Below are positions 12,570 through 23,394 of a stretch of 64,000 nt of DNA, piece after piece. The translations under genes were made by a program, and so were the position numbers. Positions within the stretch are counted from its first letter, which is position 1. Each line of letters opens with the position of its first letter. Source of the stretch: Tetrastigma voinierianum (taxonomy: Eukaryota; Streptophyta; Magnoliopsida; Vitales; Vitaceae); contig JAEQBH010002358.1 in assembly GCA_016808115.1 (NCBI GenBank), positions 682,001 through 746,000 of the forward strand, given 5' to 3'. Below the pieces are notes generated by a model. The model was not told the DNA's origin and made no database searches. It saw only the letters and a list, made by a program, of their open reading frames with translations.

Positions 12570-12842
12570 TCAAATCGGGCCACGCTTGATACCAACACCA
12601 CAAGGTTGTGAGGAAGTACCACCCCTCTCATGCCCGTGTCTACCTTCTTCAAAAACACGAAGGCTTTCTCTCATTGCATGCTTCATTTGTCTTCTTTCGA
12701 AATTAGTCATCTCGACTTCCTCAACTTCATCAAAATCGGCCTCATCAATTTCATGAAAATGTTCTTCATTTAAAGAACTTATAAGTCGTTCCTTCTTTTT
12801 TTTCATTCGAATTTTTTCGTTCGAAGCATTAGACATATACAA
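12570..12842 (-). CDS. hAT relic, acidic linker segment
   Basis: The frame contains EIDEADFDEVEEVE and FERRQMKHAMRESLRVFEEG followed by a Gly/Ser-rich run. In the hAT/BED family this stretch follows the zinc finger directly. A stop and frame change separate it from the finger at 12858-13070. Confidence 0.65.
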   Translation of the reverse strand: MYMSNASNEKIRMKKKKERLISSLNEEHFHEIDEADFDEVEEVEMTNFERRQMKHAMRESLRVFEEGRHGHERGGTSSQPCGVGIKRGPI

Positions 12843-12857
12843 TCTCTTGCTGTAGCC

Positions 12858-13070
12858 TTAGCCAAAATTTTGCTTAGACATCCTTCTACTTGTGGGATAT
12901 GTGCAGTAATGTTGCTTTAATCTTGTTATACCTCCATGAATAACCTTTCCACAGTACTTACATTTTGGGGTTCTTCTATTACCACCTACTGGTTCTGCAT
13001 GCTCCCTACCAATATCATGTTTTGAAGTCATTCCAAAATGTTCATCTAACCATGTATAAAAGTAAAACAA
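12858..13070 (-). CDS. BED zinc-finger exon of the hAT relic
   Basis: This open frame holds CKYCGKVIHGGITRLKQH: a C-x2-C pair and the His of a BED-type DNA-binding finger, preceded by the usual HAEPVGGNRRTPK. The last ligand region reads YCTYP rather than the usual His-rich end, so the finger may not fold. It lies next to the AT-rich tandem array on its 5' side. Confidence 0.7.
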   Translation of the reverse strand: MFYFYTWLDEHFGMTSKHDIGREHAEPVGGNRRTPKCKYCGKVIHGGITRLKQHYCTYPTSRRMSKQNFG

Positions 13071-13189
13071 AAAATATCATACAATTAAATTATTTTCTAA
13101 TATAATTGTTCTTCAACAAAAATTAAATTTCTACCAAGTGGTAAATAAATTTACAAAATTTATATTTTCAATTAAATAAATTAAAAGTT

Positions 13190-14165
13190 CTTTTCATAAA
13201 TTATTGATTTTGAATTAATCTTATTTATGTTTGGTAAAATAAATAAAATAATATTGGTATTTGTATTTTATATATATTGTTCACAAAAATATGATTTATG
13301 GTTTTGTTAATTTATTTATCTTATTTTATTTATAATATATTGCAGTTAATTTGATATTAATACGATTCAATTAATTATTCACTTATTTATGCTTGTTTTT
13401 TAATAAATTATTAATTTTGAATTAATCTTGACTATGTTTAGTAAAATAAATAAAATAATATTTATGTTAATATTTTATATTGTTCACAAATATATGATTT
13501 ATGGTTTTGCTCATTTATTTATCTTATTTTATTTATAATATATTACTAGATTAATTTCATATTAATACGATTCGATTAATTATTCTTATTCATTCTTGTT
13601 TTTAATAAATTATTAATTTTGAATTAATCTTATTTATGTTTGGTAAAATAAATAAAATAATATTTGTATTTGTATTTTATATATATTGTTCACAAAAATA
13701 TGATTTATGGTTTTGTTAATTTATTCATCTTATTTTATTTATAATATATTACAGTTAATTTGATATTAATACAATTCGATTAATTATTCTTATTTATACT
13801 TGTTATAAATTATTAATTTTGAATTAATCTCTTATTTATGTTTGGTAAAATAAATAAAATAATATTTTTATTTGCATTTTATATTATTCACAAAAATATG
13901 ATTTATGGCTTTGTTAATTTATTTATCTTATTTTATTTATAATATATTACCAAATTAATTTAAAATTAATACGATTCGATTAATTATTCTTATTTATGCT
14001 TGTTTTTCATAAATTATTAATTTTGAATTAATCTTATTTATGTTAGTAAAATAAATAAAATAATATTTTTAATTGCATTTATATTGTGCTGAAATTTGAT
14101 TTATGCTTTTGTTAAATTTATTATTCTTATTTTATTTATAATATTATATATTGAACTTAATTAGA
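13190..14165. repeat. AT-rich tandem array, ~203-bp unit, about five copies
   Basis: The landmark GAATTAATC falls at 13212, 13419, 13621, 13821 and 14025, giving steps of 207, 202, 200 and 204 bp. Each unit also holds GGTAAAATAAATAAAATAAT, a TTGTTCACAAA(A)ATATGATTTATGG block and TTATTTTATTTATAATATATTAC. The units differ by small indels, so the array is not recent. It lies immediately upstream (5') of the hAT transposase relic. It may belong to the element's subterminal region or be an independent AT-rich satellite. Confidence 0.85.
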
Positions 14166-14239
14166 AGTTGGTAAATATGCTAAATATATTTTTTGGTTGG
14201 AAACATGGCAAAAATGGGGTTATATGGTAGTTTATGGTG

Positions 14240-14462
14240 ATAAAACGGCGTCGTTTTGGCCTAGAGCCAAAAAGCGGCGTTGACTATGAGCGTCTTTGGT
14301 CAAAGCGGCGTCGTTTGAATAAGCATTCACACACCCCAGCGGCGTCGTTTTAATTCGATGGCCTAAGCGATCTTCGTTTTATTATATGTATTAAAATAAA
14401 TAAATAAATAATGAAGCAGCGTTGTTTTATCTCCTCTAAGAAACAAACGGCGTCGTTTCCTC
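14240..14462. repeat. Cluster of ACGGCGTCGTTT motifs
   Basis: AAAACGGCGTCGTTTT occurs at about 14243, with further copies or near copies (GCGGCGTTG, GCGGCGTCGTTT, GCGGCGTCGTTTT, GCAGCGTTGTTTT, AACGGCGTCGTTT) at about 14275, 14306, 14340, 14416 and 14448. The word is close to a reverse palindrome (AAACGACG/CGTCGTTT). Its function is not shown by the sequence; it could be subterminal repeats of a DNA transposon or promoter elements. Confidence 0.7.
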
Positions 14463-16033
14463 AAAGTAAATGCTCCGTAAGAGCTTGTTCCTCGTTCGAT
14501 TCTGCGGCCGACGGCGGCGCGAGGTGGGGAGGGGAGACGGGGAGGGGCGCGGCGCCGTTGGTGGGATTTCGTCTCACGATCTTTGGAAGCGAAACGGACG
14601 CGAATGCGACTATAGATCTGTGAAGCGGTTTGTGAAACTGCACGAGCCTTGAATTTTCGATCGACGCGAGGCGGAGTCGGTGGCCCGAGGATTTGCTTTC
14701 CTCCTCTTCTTAGTTCTTCGTCACCGAATTCTTGAGATTTCGATATCAAAATCTGAATCTAGTAATTCTTAGTTCTTAGTTCCGTTCTTCGCTTTTTATT
14801 GATGTTGTTCGATTCTTCAGGTTGTAAAATTGCTCCACCGAGTTTTGCTTTTCGAGGAGGAATCTACGAAAGGAGATTTTGTTAGTTATCTTGAGAAGTC
14901 GTTTACATGCATCAGGAGTTCTGGGTGCATCTCGAGTCGGCCGAGTTGGCCAGAGTTTGCTTAGGGTTCGAGAGAGTTTCAACCGACTCATTGAACGTCT
15001 CGTATCCGGTGTCGGTATCGATGCGGTGAGGATAGAGTCGGTTACGAATCGGCCGAGTCGTACCAAACTCGACCAATTTTTTGAACCTTGCAAGACACCA
15101 CCCTACAAAATCACTATTCAACCCCATGCTCCATAAGACTTCTCCATCCATACAAGTCCACAAACAATAAGAAAAAAATTGACCCAAAATTAATGCATAC
15201 TTGTAGAGAAGAGGAGGGAGAGGGCTCGTTGAGTTAAACTTTCCACTCACTAATCATCGATAGACGGATCCTGAGACCACAATATCCACGCGTCGGCTCT
15301 CCTCCCTCCCTTGAGGCTGCAGTCGAAGTGAACATCACAGCAGATCATCAACACTGTTCTTAGCCTTCATTAAGATCTCGGGCAAAAATTCTTGTTATCT
15401 CACTAGGTCCTTGAAAAGATCCTTTGAAACGATTCATTCAAATCTATAAATCCATTACAACCTCGAACTCATAGAAAATGGTAACTCTAGAAACGAATTT
15501 CTTACATCTATTCCCTCTCATATTAGATCTGAAACAAGAGAATAAGAAAAGAAAAAAAACAACAAACTTTCTGTGGGGAGGACGGCAAAGCAGTGGCGAT
15601 GGAGAGAGACAAGAAGTGATGGAGAGAGACAAGAAGTGAGAGATTGAGATGGAGATCATAGAGGTGGTGGCAACTTGCCAACTTGGCATGATGGGTGGAG
15701 GTGGGGAAGTCGAGAAAAGCGTGAGGGAAAAGGCCAAAAGGCAATTATTTTTAATTTGGCAACCGGGTCAGCTCGAAGAAAATCGAGCTAGTCCTACCCA
15801 ATGCTAATTGACCCAACGGGTTAATTGAGCGGATCAAATTTGGTTCGATTTTTTCAGGTCAATAAAAATATAGTCTAATCTGATCTTAATTTCGGGTTGG
15901 TCGGGCCAGGTCAATAGGTCTCACTCAAATTATTAGCTCTATCCTACGTCAATCGGCTTGAATTCTTAACCACTTGAATTAAGTCTTATTAACAAAATTG
16001 TAATTGATATATGTGCATTTTATAAAAAAAAAT
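14463..16033. other. Unassigned stretch, partly GC-rich
   Basis: 14500-14560 is strongly G-rich (GGGGAGGGGAGACGGGGAGG). The region 14880-15070 repeats the word GGCCGAGT with variants. At 15594-15640 a 22-bp run (GATGGAGAGAGACAAGAAGTG) is repeated directly. From 15745 the text resembles the U3 of an LTR (GGGTCAGCTCG...GGGTTGGTCGGGCCAGGTC). Overlapping ORFs on both strands give no recognisable protein. Confidence 0.3.
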
Positions 16034-16732
16034 TGTCACGCCTCTTTTACCATCTAACTTATGATACTATACGAATTAACTCACGTACTTACTTGTAACA
16101 ATCTTTTACTTTTTATCATACCACTAACTTGTTCATTCATGTACTGTTAAACATTTAACTTGAAATATATTACTGTAGCAGTTACAAAATATATTCAAAA
16201 CTCCATAAATGGGAGTTTTCAGCATATACAAATTTTTACATTGCTTACAAAAGCAAAACATATACAAAAATAGACCAAAAGGTCTTCAATGGGCACCTAG
16301 TAGTGTGTTGGCCTTGGTTGCTGATATGGATTGTTCGGGCTTCTAGTTCCTGCTTCTCCTGTACCTACACGAATGAAACACCCGTGCTAAGCTTATAAGT
16401 TAGTGAGAAATAACACATGTGGACTACCTCTAATAAGGACCATCACACTTTAGACAACTGCATATAACTTTAACATTCATTTACATATACACACGCTTAT
16501 TCATGTTTTGAACATATCATTTATAGATATGCTTCTACATATATCATACTTATTCATCTTATCATGTTTCATTCCATATCATCTTTCATTTACATTTTTG
16601 CTTCTTGTACTTATCATTGTATATGTATCATCACATAGCAATGCTATGCTTCTCATATCATATCATGTCATTTGCATATTCTTGTCATTTATCTTATGTT
16701 TCATGCTTGCAATTACCTTAGAAGTTGATACG

Positions 16733-16895
16733 GGAACTATAAGGACCCGAAGGTGCTATAATCATTGTACGAGACAATGAACTATAAGGATGCAAAGGTG
16801 TTGTTATCATTGTACGAGACAATGATCATCTATAAGGGCCCGAAGGCGCTGCTATCATTGTATTAGACAATGACCATCTATAAGGGCAGAGAGAA
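16733..16895. repeat. Tandem ~52-bp units (CTATAAGG-CCGAAGG) inside the solo LTR
   Basis: Three to four copies of a unit reading (A)CTATAAGGxCCGAAGG then CATTGTACGAGACAATGA. Each unit contains an inverted repeat (TCATTGT...ACAATGA) that can form a small hairpin. Related units lie at 33040-33180 and 48360-48475 in opposite orientation, in the LTRs of the large element. Confidence 0.8.
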
Positions 16896-17427
16896 CAACG
16901 TAATGACCCAAACAGGGGCCAAGCGGTGATAATGTTACTGATCTTTTCTCCCTAATAGGTATGTGCATCTATCCCTCTACTAGGTTCTAAGCAGACAATC
17001 TCTTTCTTTTATTTTATTTACAATATATATCCCATATCCCCGAATAACTATTGTTATCCGGTAATCATATGCGATATTTTCTTATCATTTCCGCATGCAT
17101 ATTTACCCATGAATCATTTAGACATTTGTATATGTTTACTTATGCATTATTTGGACATTTAAGTCAATCCCATATGTATGGGTATACGAATTATCATTTA
17201 ATAAGTCATCCCTTAACGAAGAATATATTTACATTTAAACACATTAGCGAATGAGGGCAAGAAACAATATTTGCCCAACTGCGGATGCCGGCTAAAGGCG
17301 TAGTACGGAACATTTTCATATAATTTTTATACTTGTAAGAACCACTTTCGTTAAGCCCCAGTAGGATCACTCGACCGTCGATGGAAGATTGTTAGAATTC
17401 TTGGAAGAGGAACAACGAGGACTAGTA

Positions 17428-17572
17428 GGTACGCCTAGGCGAAGCAATGCTACTCCTAGGAGGACCGAAAAATTCATAAAACTTGGGCTTAGGTGCACCT
17501 AGGCGTAGGGACCTCCACCTAGGGGAAGCTCCATGCCTAGGCGTGCACTCCTACGCCTAGGCGTGAAGTGTC
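17428..17572. repeat. Cluster of CCTAGG palindromes in the solo LTR
   Basis: Six CCTAGG cores fall within ~140 bp (ACGCCTAGGCGAA, CTCCTAGGAGG, CACCTAGGCG, CACCTAGGGG, TGCCTAGGCGTG, ACGCCTAGGCGTG). Several extend to the 10-bp palindrome CGCCTAGGCG. The cluster lies downstream of the presumed transcription start in element orientation. Confidence 0.75.
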
Positions 17573-17649
17573 GATTTGAATCTGGAATGGCTTGATTTGG
17601 TAATTTTCAGGAATTTTCCTTCAGGCTACATAACTCAACCAAAAACACA

Positions 17650-17900
17650 TTTATAAGTTAGGGTTTTCCTAACCTACATATAGACAAAGAAGGAGGTTGA
17701 AAATTTCTTAACCCATAAATGAATTCCATCCAAAAGTTCCAAACAAGATTTCCAAACAAGTTCCAAACCAACAATATCAATTTCCAAACAAAGGAGATGT
17801 TCCAAACCTGGATTCTTCTCTTCTCTTCTTCCTTCTTCCTTCTTCTTCTTCTTATCTTCTTTTTCTCCTTTCTCTTCTTTTCTCTCAAACCTGAAATGCC
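17650..17900 (-). promoter_or_regulatory. GA-rich leader tract of the solo LTR
   Basis: The minus strand is a near-continuous GAAGAG run (17815-17885). It corresponds in place to the GA-rich tracts at 30360-30455 and 35405-35485 in the larger element, where it follows a CAAATAGGAGGTGAGAG TATA-like start region. It is probably the transcribed leader (R). Confidence 0.4.
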
Positions 17901-18227
17901 TAACTCTCACCCAAAATGGGATTTTTCTAAGGCCTTGTTTGGCCTTATCATCTTTTTGATTTAATCTTTTTCCCTTTGCATTTTAGTCCTTCATTTTCAT
18001 TTTATTTGCAAATATAAACATCATATTTCACTTTAACATATCTTCTTAACATGTTATAAATCCTTGGGTCTCCAAGATTACTAATTTATCCTTTACTCTT
18101 GGATAAATCCCAGGTTTTTATCATTTTTCTTACTTAGCATTTAAATTCCGGAAAATACAAAATTTTATTTTCTTATACTATAAAACTGAAATAACTACTA
18201 TGGTCTAATTCGGGGTATTACAAAAAT

Positions 18228-18998
18228 ATTATATGAAATATTTTCTATACTAATCTTATTGTAATATTATTTTTTTTTATAAATAAGAAACTTATTAGAT
18301 ATATCCCTGTTATAGACAGAAAAAATATATATATAATAGCGATACGTTAAGATATAAGAAACGGGAAGAGAAACTTAATAGAGTAAGAGGTTCATGTTTT
18401 AGTGTGATTTTTGTACTATGTTTTTTTTTATATATTGTAATATAATAATTTTGGAAAAAAAAAATTAAAAACAAAATTATTTTTCAGAAAAAAAATATTT
18501 TAATTGAAAATCACTTTAAAGTAAATTATTATTTTTATTTTCCCTTGCACTATGTTTACATAATTCTCCCTTATTTTAACTCCTAATTTTTTTTTCTCAT
18601 TTATGAATGTTGTTGACGTGGTCGATTAAACCACCAAAAAAAAAAAAAAAAAATTGTTTGTATGTGAATTAATTGTTTTATATTTCATGCATTGTTGTTT
18701 TTATTCTTTTAAATTCTTGAAATAGATTGAAGGTTTTTATTAGAGATATAGAATTACTAGCATGAGTTACTCTGTTCACTAGTTAAATTTTATTTTTCTA
18801 CGAAAATTTTATTTTAAATTAAATGTTTTCTAAAGATTTTCCACTCTATGAGGGTCTCAAAAAAGGTCGCAATCTGCTTTGGGCCCAGTCATGGACGGTT
18901 AGGCCCGCCTGTTGGCTCATCACTATTCTCCTATTATATTTTTATTGTTTTACAAACATGACTACATTTTAGATATGAGTTAATCATAAATGTTATCA
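18228..18998. other. AT-rich non-coding stretch
   Basis: Only low-complexity A and T runs are visible, including poly-A at about 18634-18652. No coding signal. Confidence 0.4.
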
Positions 18999-19075
18999 TC
19001 ATATGTAGCTTAGTTGGTTAGGGTTGTTAATTTCAAGCATTTTGTAGGGGCTTCAATTCCTCCTTACATATATTA
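18999..19075 (+). other. tRNA-like / SINE-like sequence
   Basis: TAGCTTAGTTGG at 19006-19017 fits the Pol III A box (TRGYNNARNNGG). GGCTTCAATTCC at 19049-19060 resembles a B box (GGTTCRANTCC). The A-to-B spacing of 43 bp fits a tRNA. The T-arm can pair weakly (GGGG/CCTC), but the acceptor stem does not close, so it is not a functional tRNA. A tRNA-derived SINE or an old tRNA pseudogene is most likely; no poly-A or poly-T tail was located. Confidence 0.4.
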
Positions 19076-19334
19076 TTTAAATTTTATTTTTAAGCTATCG
19101 ATCGTGGGTGAGGTCATGCATAGTCCTTAAAAATAAATAAGGCATGACCCATTGATTGGTCAACAGACCTACGCCTCTTTCCTTCGGGCTTGTTAGAGAC
19201 CCTTAAGGGGAGACATTGAAGTGACTAACATTTATGAGCTAACAAGTCCATTTTAAGTTATGAAAGATAATAGGTGTTTATAATCAAATGGGCTATTTCT
19301 ATCTTTAAAAGAGTCTTATAGGTACTCATTAGCT

Positions 19335-19700
19335 ATTGATAAGGGTGTAATCGAGTTGAATCGAGTCGATAAAAAGCCAAGCTCAAGGTCGATTTTATTA
19401 AAAAAACTTGAAGCTCAAACTCGGTTTGAACTTGATCACAAAAGCACTTGTTTGAAATAGAAACGAAAAATAATCGAGATTCTCAATTAGGCTGGTTAAT
19501 TTCAGTGGAACGAATAAATTTAAAAACATGATGCTTTCGATGAATAAATAATAAATAGTAAAGTTTGATTTAAGATCGCTGAAACTTCGAATTAGTATTA
19601 TAGTATTGAACTTGACCCGACAAGTATTGGTCGAGCTCAATTTGATCAACTCGAGTGAATTTAAATATTACATGGTCGATTCGAGTAACGAGAAGCTTGA
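19335..19700. repeat. Diverged copy of the 'TCGAGT' repeat
   Basis: This stretch is full of TCGAG(C/T)TC and CTCGAGT words and starts GGGTGTAATCGAGTTGAATCGAGTCGAT. It matches in order the end of the third 755-bp unit (22920-23270: GATGTAATCGAGTCGAATCGATG ... CTTGACAAGCTACTCAAGTTG). Such GTAATCGAGTCGAGCTCGA-rich elements are widespread non-autonomous plant repeats. Borders are approximate. Confidence 0.6.
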
Positions 19701-20556
19701 CAATTGATGACTTCGTTTAAGCGCGGGGACCAGATTAAGATTCAGGTGCCGCTCTTTGTAACTTCAAAACATGCATGGATTTTTGAGTTGGAGATATTAA
19801 GCACTACGTTAATATGATTGATCACAATAGTTTCCCTTAGTGTGTTGACATGTGAATAAATCATTGTGTTTCTTAGTTAGATTTGCGCAAAGAAAGTTTT
19901 GCAATTCTAAAGCTGTATTTAGAAAATTTATTTTCGATTTAAATTTTAGTCAGGAAAACTCTATTTAAATAAACATATTTGAGTTCTTTTATTGATTTTA
20001 GATAATAAATTATTTCATATCGACCAACTCTCTAGCAGACTTATAGTCTCTGTTACAACAAAATATATAAACAGATTATCCCACCTATTCTCTCTTTAAA
20101 ATGTTTTATTCTATACTCATTCTTCATTCATTCAACACACATCATGTTAGTTTTGCTGGTTCCTGAAAATTTCAAAGAAAAATGCAAGGAAGAAAATAGA
20201 TAAAGGAGTTGAAAGAAAATAAAGAAAAATAAAATGAAATTAACCATATATTTTATTTTCTATTTAAAATCAATTTTATTTATATTAACTCATAAATGTA
20301 AGAGATCGATGTTTCCAAAAACGAACATCATTGAACTTAAAAATTGTAGATTTATAGATTCATTAATCAAGCGATAATTAGAATCTCTGGGTTGAATAGA
20401 TGATGTGCTAAATATATAATTTATATTTAAAAATTAAAATTAATTTTAAAAGCACCAAATATGTATTTAATATTTATAATATTATTGAAAAATGAAAAGA
20501 TAATGTGTATTTGTAATTATATTCATATGTATATTTTTGAAAAATAATAAGTATAC

Positions 20557-20557
<1 letters not shown>

Positions 20558-20589
<32 letters not shown>
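20558..20589. repeat. (ATT)n microsatellite
   Basis: About ten ATT triplets in a row, next to a stretch holding GCCCAACCTAGTGGCATCC. Confidence 0.9.
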
Positions 20590-20739
20590 GTTCAAGCGAA
20601 AGGGGCAGTAGCCCAACCTAGTGGCATCCTTGGGTGGGAGAAGAGAACTTGGTGCCTCTTTTAATTTGAAGAGTCCCACGTATGTATGAATATAAAAAGA
20701 TTATAACGTTATTTGGGGAGTAGGCTTAATTTAAAGACT

Positions 20740-23030
20740 TGAACTCGATCGAGTACTTTTTTTACAACGGTTTGGTAGAGCAGCTTTAGAAGGAAATATT
20801 AAATGTGTACTAGCTTTTTTGATCTCATCCCTTGTGGATTTAGAAATTAATGTGACCATTAATTGAGATAAAGTATCGAGTAATATTTCTGGCATTCACG
20901 AATTGATATCTTACTTTATTGATAAAATCATTATTTTGTAATGTATTTATTGAATCATTTGATTATTAATCAATTATTTTTAGGATCAATAAATATTCTT
21001 GGTTTTTACAAAATTAATTTAGCACTTTGGAGAGGGGTCACTTAGTTTGACATAGGACTAGGAGGATAGGTGTAGCCTTATTGAACTTAGTCTGACATCA
21101 ATTATAAGAACCCTACATTAATAATAACCACACCCACCCACCTGACCCATCCCCACCCAAAATATTTTTTGTTTCTAAGTATTGTTTGGAGGACTTGACA
21201 TATTATATTATAGTTAGAGTCATGCATTAATGGAAAAAACCCAATAACACTACACCCGTCCTTGAGGCTTGGCTCAAGGTAAAGGAGGGACCGATGTAAG
21301 GAAGCTCCCAAATTTGAGTTCCATGATAATAGAATAATACAATGGTTTAATAGACAAGTGAATATATATCAAAAAGAAAAAAAATAACCACACCCTCATT
21401 TAGGGATGTAATCGAGTCGAATCGATGTAGAGCAAAGCTCGAGCTTGACTCGATTAAAAAACTTGAAGTTTGAATTCGAGCAAAAGCTGGCCTTTTTATA
21501 AAGGGTCGAGGTGAAAAACAGCTTTGGGGGAGAAGGAAATGTCAAAATGCCCCAGGCTGGCACTATACAATCTGCATCATATAGTTTGGAAGGTAATGAT
21601 AGCCATGATTTCGGTTAAGTATCGGGTATGTTTTTACATCGCTGCGGATTGATATGCTTATTTGTTCAATAAAGTTATTATTTTTTTAATATATTTATTA
21701 GGTCATTTGATTATTGATCAATTGTTTTTGGAATTAATAAATACTATTGGTTTTTACAAAATTAATTTAGCACTTTGGAGTCATAATTGGAGGGGTCACT
21801 TAGTCTAACATTAGGACTAGGAATAATGTAGTATTGAACTTAGTCTAACATCAATTATAAGAACCCTACATTAATAATAACCACACCCACCCACCTGACC
21901 CATCCCCACCAAAAATATTTTTTGTTATTCCAAGTTTTGTTTGGAGGACTTAACATATTATATTGTAGTTAGAGTCAAGCATTAATGGAAAAAACCCAAT
22001 AATAATAACCACACCCGTCCTGGAGGCTTGGCTCAAGGTAAATGAGGGACCGATGTAAGGAAGCTCCCAAATTCGATTTCCATGAGAATAGAATAATACA
22101 ACGGTTTAATAGATAAGTGAATATATATCAAAAAGAAAAAAAAATAACCACACCCTCATTTAGGGATGTAATCGAGTCGAATCGATGTAGAGCTTAGCTC
22201 GAGCTCGACTCGATTAAAACTCGAAGTTGAATTCGAATTAAAAACCGATCGAGCATTTTTCTGAGGGTTTGATAGAGCGAATTATGGGGAGAAAGAAGTC
22301 TATCTTGGCCGCATATTTAACGATCTCATCCGCTTTTAGATTTCAGGATCTGTATGTAGAAACAAATTTGGATCGAAAATGCAGTATATTTTTACATATC
22401 ACTAATTGATATCTTTATTGATAAAATTATTATTTTGTAATATATTTATTGGGTCATTTGATTATTGATCAATTGTTTTTGGATCAATAAATACTCTTAA
22501 TTTTTACAAAATTAATTTAGCACTTTGGAGTCATAATTGGAGGGGTCACTAATTAGTCTCACATCAGGACTAGGAGGATAGGTGTACCATTATTGAGCTT
22601 AGTCTAACATCAATTATAAGAACCCTACATTAATAATAACCACACCCACCCACCTGACCATCCCCACCCAAAAGATTTTTTGTTATTCCAAGTTTTGTTT
22701 GGAGGACTTAACATATTATATTGTAGTTAGAGTCAAGCATTAATGGAAAAACCCAATAATAATAACCACACCCGTCCTTGAGGCCTGGCTCAAGGCAAAG
22801 GAGGGACCGATGTAAGGAAGCTCCCAAATTCGAGTTCTATGAGAATAGAATAATACAATGGTCTAATAGACAAGTGAATATATATCAAAAAGAAAAAAAA
22901 TAACCACACCCTTATTTAGGGATGTAATCGAGTCGAATCGATGTAAAAGCTAAGTTCCGGGCAGTACCGATTAAGCTTCGAAGTTGAATTGAGCGAACTC
23001 GATCGAATAACTTTTTAAAGTTTGAAACTT
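20740..23030. repeat. Three tandem copies of a ~755-bp unit
   Basis: The landmark CCACACCCACCCACCTGACC begins at about 21128, 21881 and 22640 (steps ~753 and ~759). Every unit has the same order: a TCGAG-rich end, GATCTCATCC in two units, ATTGATAT(C)TTA, CAATTATAAGAACCCTACAT, the C-rich block, GGAGGACTT(A/G)ACATATTATATT, GGCTCAAGG...GAGGGACCGATGTAAGG, and GATGTAATCGAGTCGAATCG. Substitutions and small indels separate the copies. Inside each unit, TGGCTCAAGGTAAAGG and CAAATTCGAGTTCC (in two units; diverged in the third) are spaced like Pol III A and B boxes, so a SINE may be embedded. No open frame is shared by the three copies. Confidence 0.88.
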
Positions 23031-23394
23031 GGCTGCCGAAAATGGTCGGAGTTATCGAGCTTGACTCAATAAAGCTGAATCAATTAAAAAAGTAATAAAT
23101 AATTTCGAAGCATTCTGCTGGTAGCTAAAATAGTAAAGCTTGATTAATTCATGAGGCGACAGGCCCGATATCGTAATATTCGAACTTGACAAGCTACTCA
23201 AGTTGTTAAATTTCATTCGGTCTTAGTCAAATTCAAATGCGAGTCGGTCGAATAACTACACGGTGTAGTGCCTCGTTTACACGTGCCCCATCCTCATAAT
23301 AGGTTTTTTTTTTTCCTATTTTTTTTTTAACTTTTAAGGTAAGTTCTAAAAAAATTCTTAAAAAACTATAATTGGATAAATATTTATAGATTTA

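Larger units (their letters stand above)
10170..13070 (-). pseudogene. hAT-family transposase relic (BED zinc finger type)
   Basis: Read on the minus strand from 13070, the order of parts is that of plant hAT proteins of the BED/DUF659 class. A BED zinc finger comes first (HAEPVGGNRRTPKCKYCGK... then GGITRLKQH, ~12895-13010), then an acidic linker and FERRQMKHAMRESLR (12570-12842). A decayed catalytic core follows at about 12230-11760: PIINFM, then VVTDNE and the spacer to CIDLL. The C-terminal acidic tail (IDLNHI..DDIFDEWI) is near 10650-10720, and a Ser/Gly-rich tail ends in SFGRGMKNYYATQDIDHG near 10200-10280. Frames change many times and the conserved C-terminal dimerisation motif was not found. 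Such proteins catalyse cut-and-paste transposition; this copy is dead. Terminal inverted repeats were not identified. Confidence 0.8.
16034..18222 (-). mobile_element. Solo LTR of a Gypsy element, minus orientation, with 5-bp TSD
   Basis: In element orientation it begins TGTAATACCCCGAATTAG (at 18222) and ends GGCGTGACA (at 16034), a TG...CA unit of 2189 bp. The flanking 5 bp are AAAAT on both sides (16029-16033 and 18223-18227), a perfect target-site duplication. It is related to the LTRs of the large element at 30041-49280. Both share a GA-rich tract after the promoter, the CTATAAGGACCCGAAGG tandem units, a block containing ATCATCACATAGCA, and a GTGCTAAGCTT word near the end. No internal region is present, so unequal recombination between two LTRs has removed it. 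It lacks the ~195-bp satellite of the larger family. Confidence 0.88.

Noticed and set aside
14363..14749. Overlapping ORFs on both strands in the GC-rich patch as a host gene
   Set aside because: Four frames are open at once, as expected from base composition, and no motif or splice structure is visible.
16733..16895. CRISPR array
   Set aside because: Units are few, contiguous and diverged with no unique spacers, and lie in a plant LTR.
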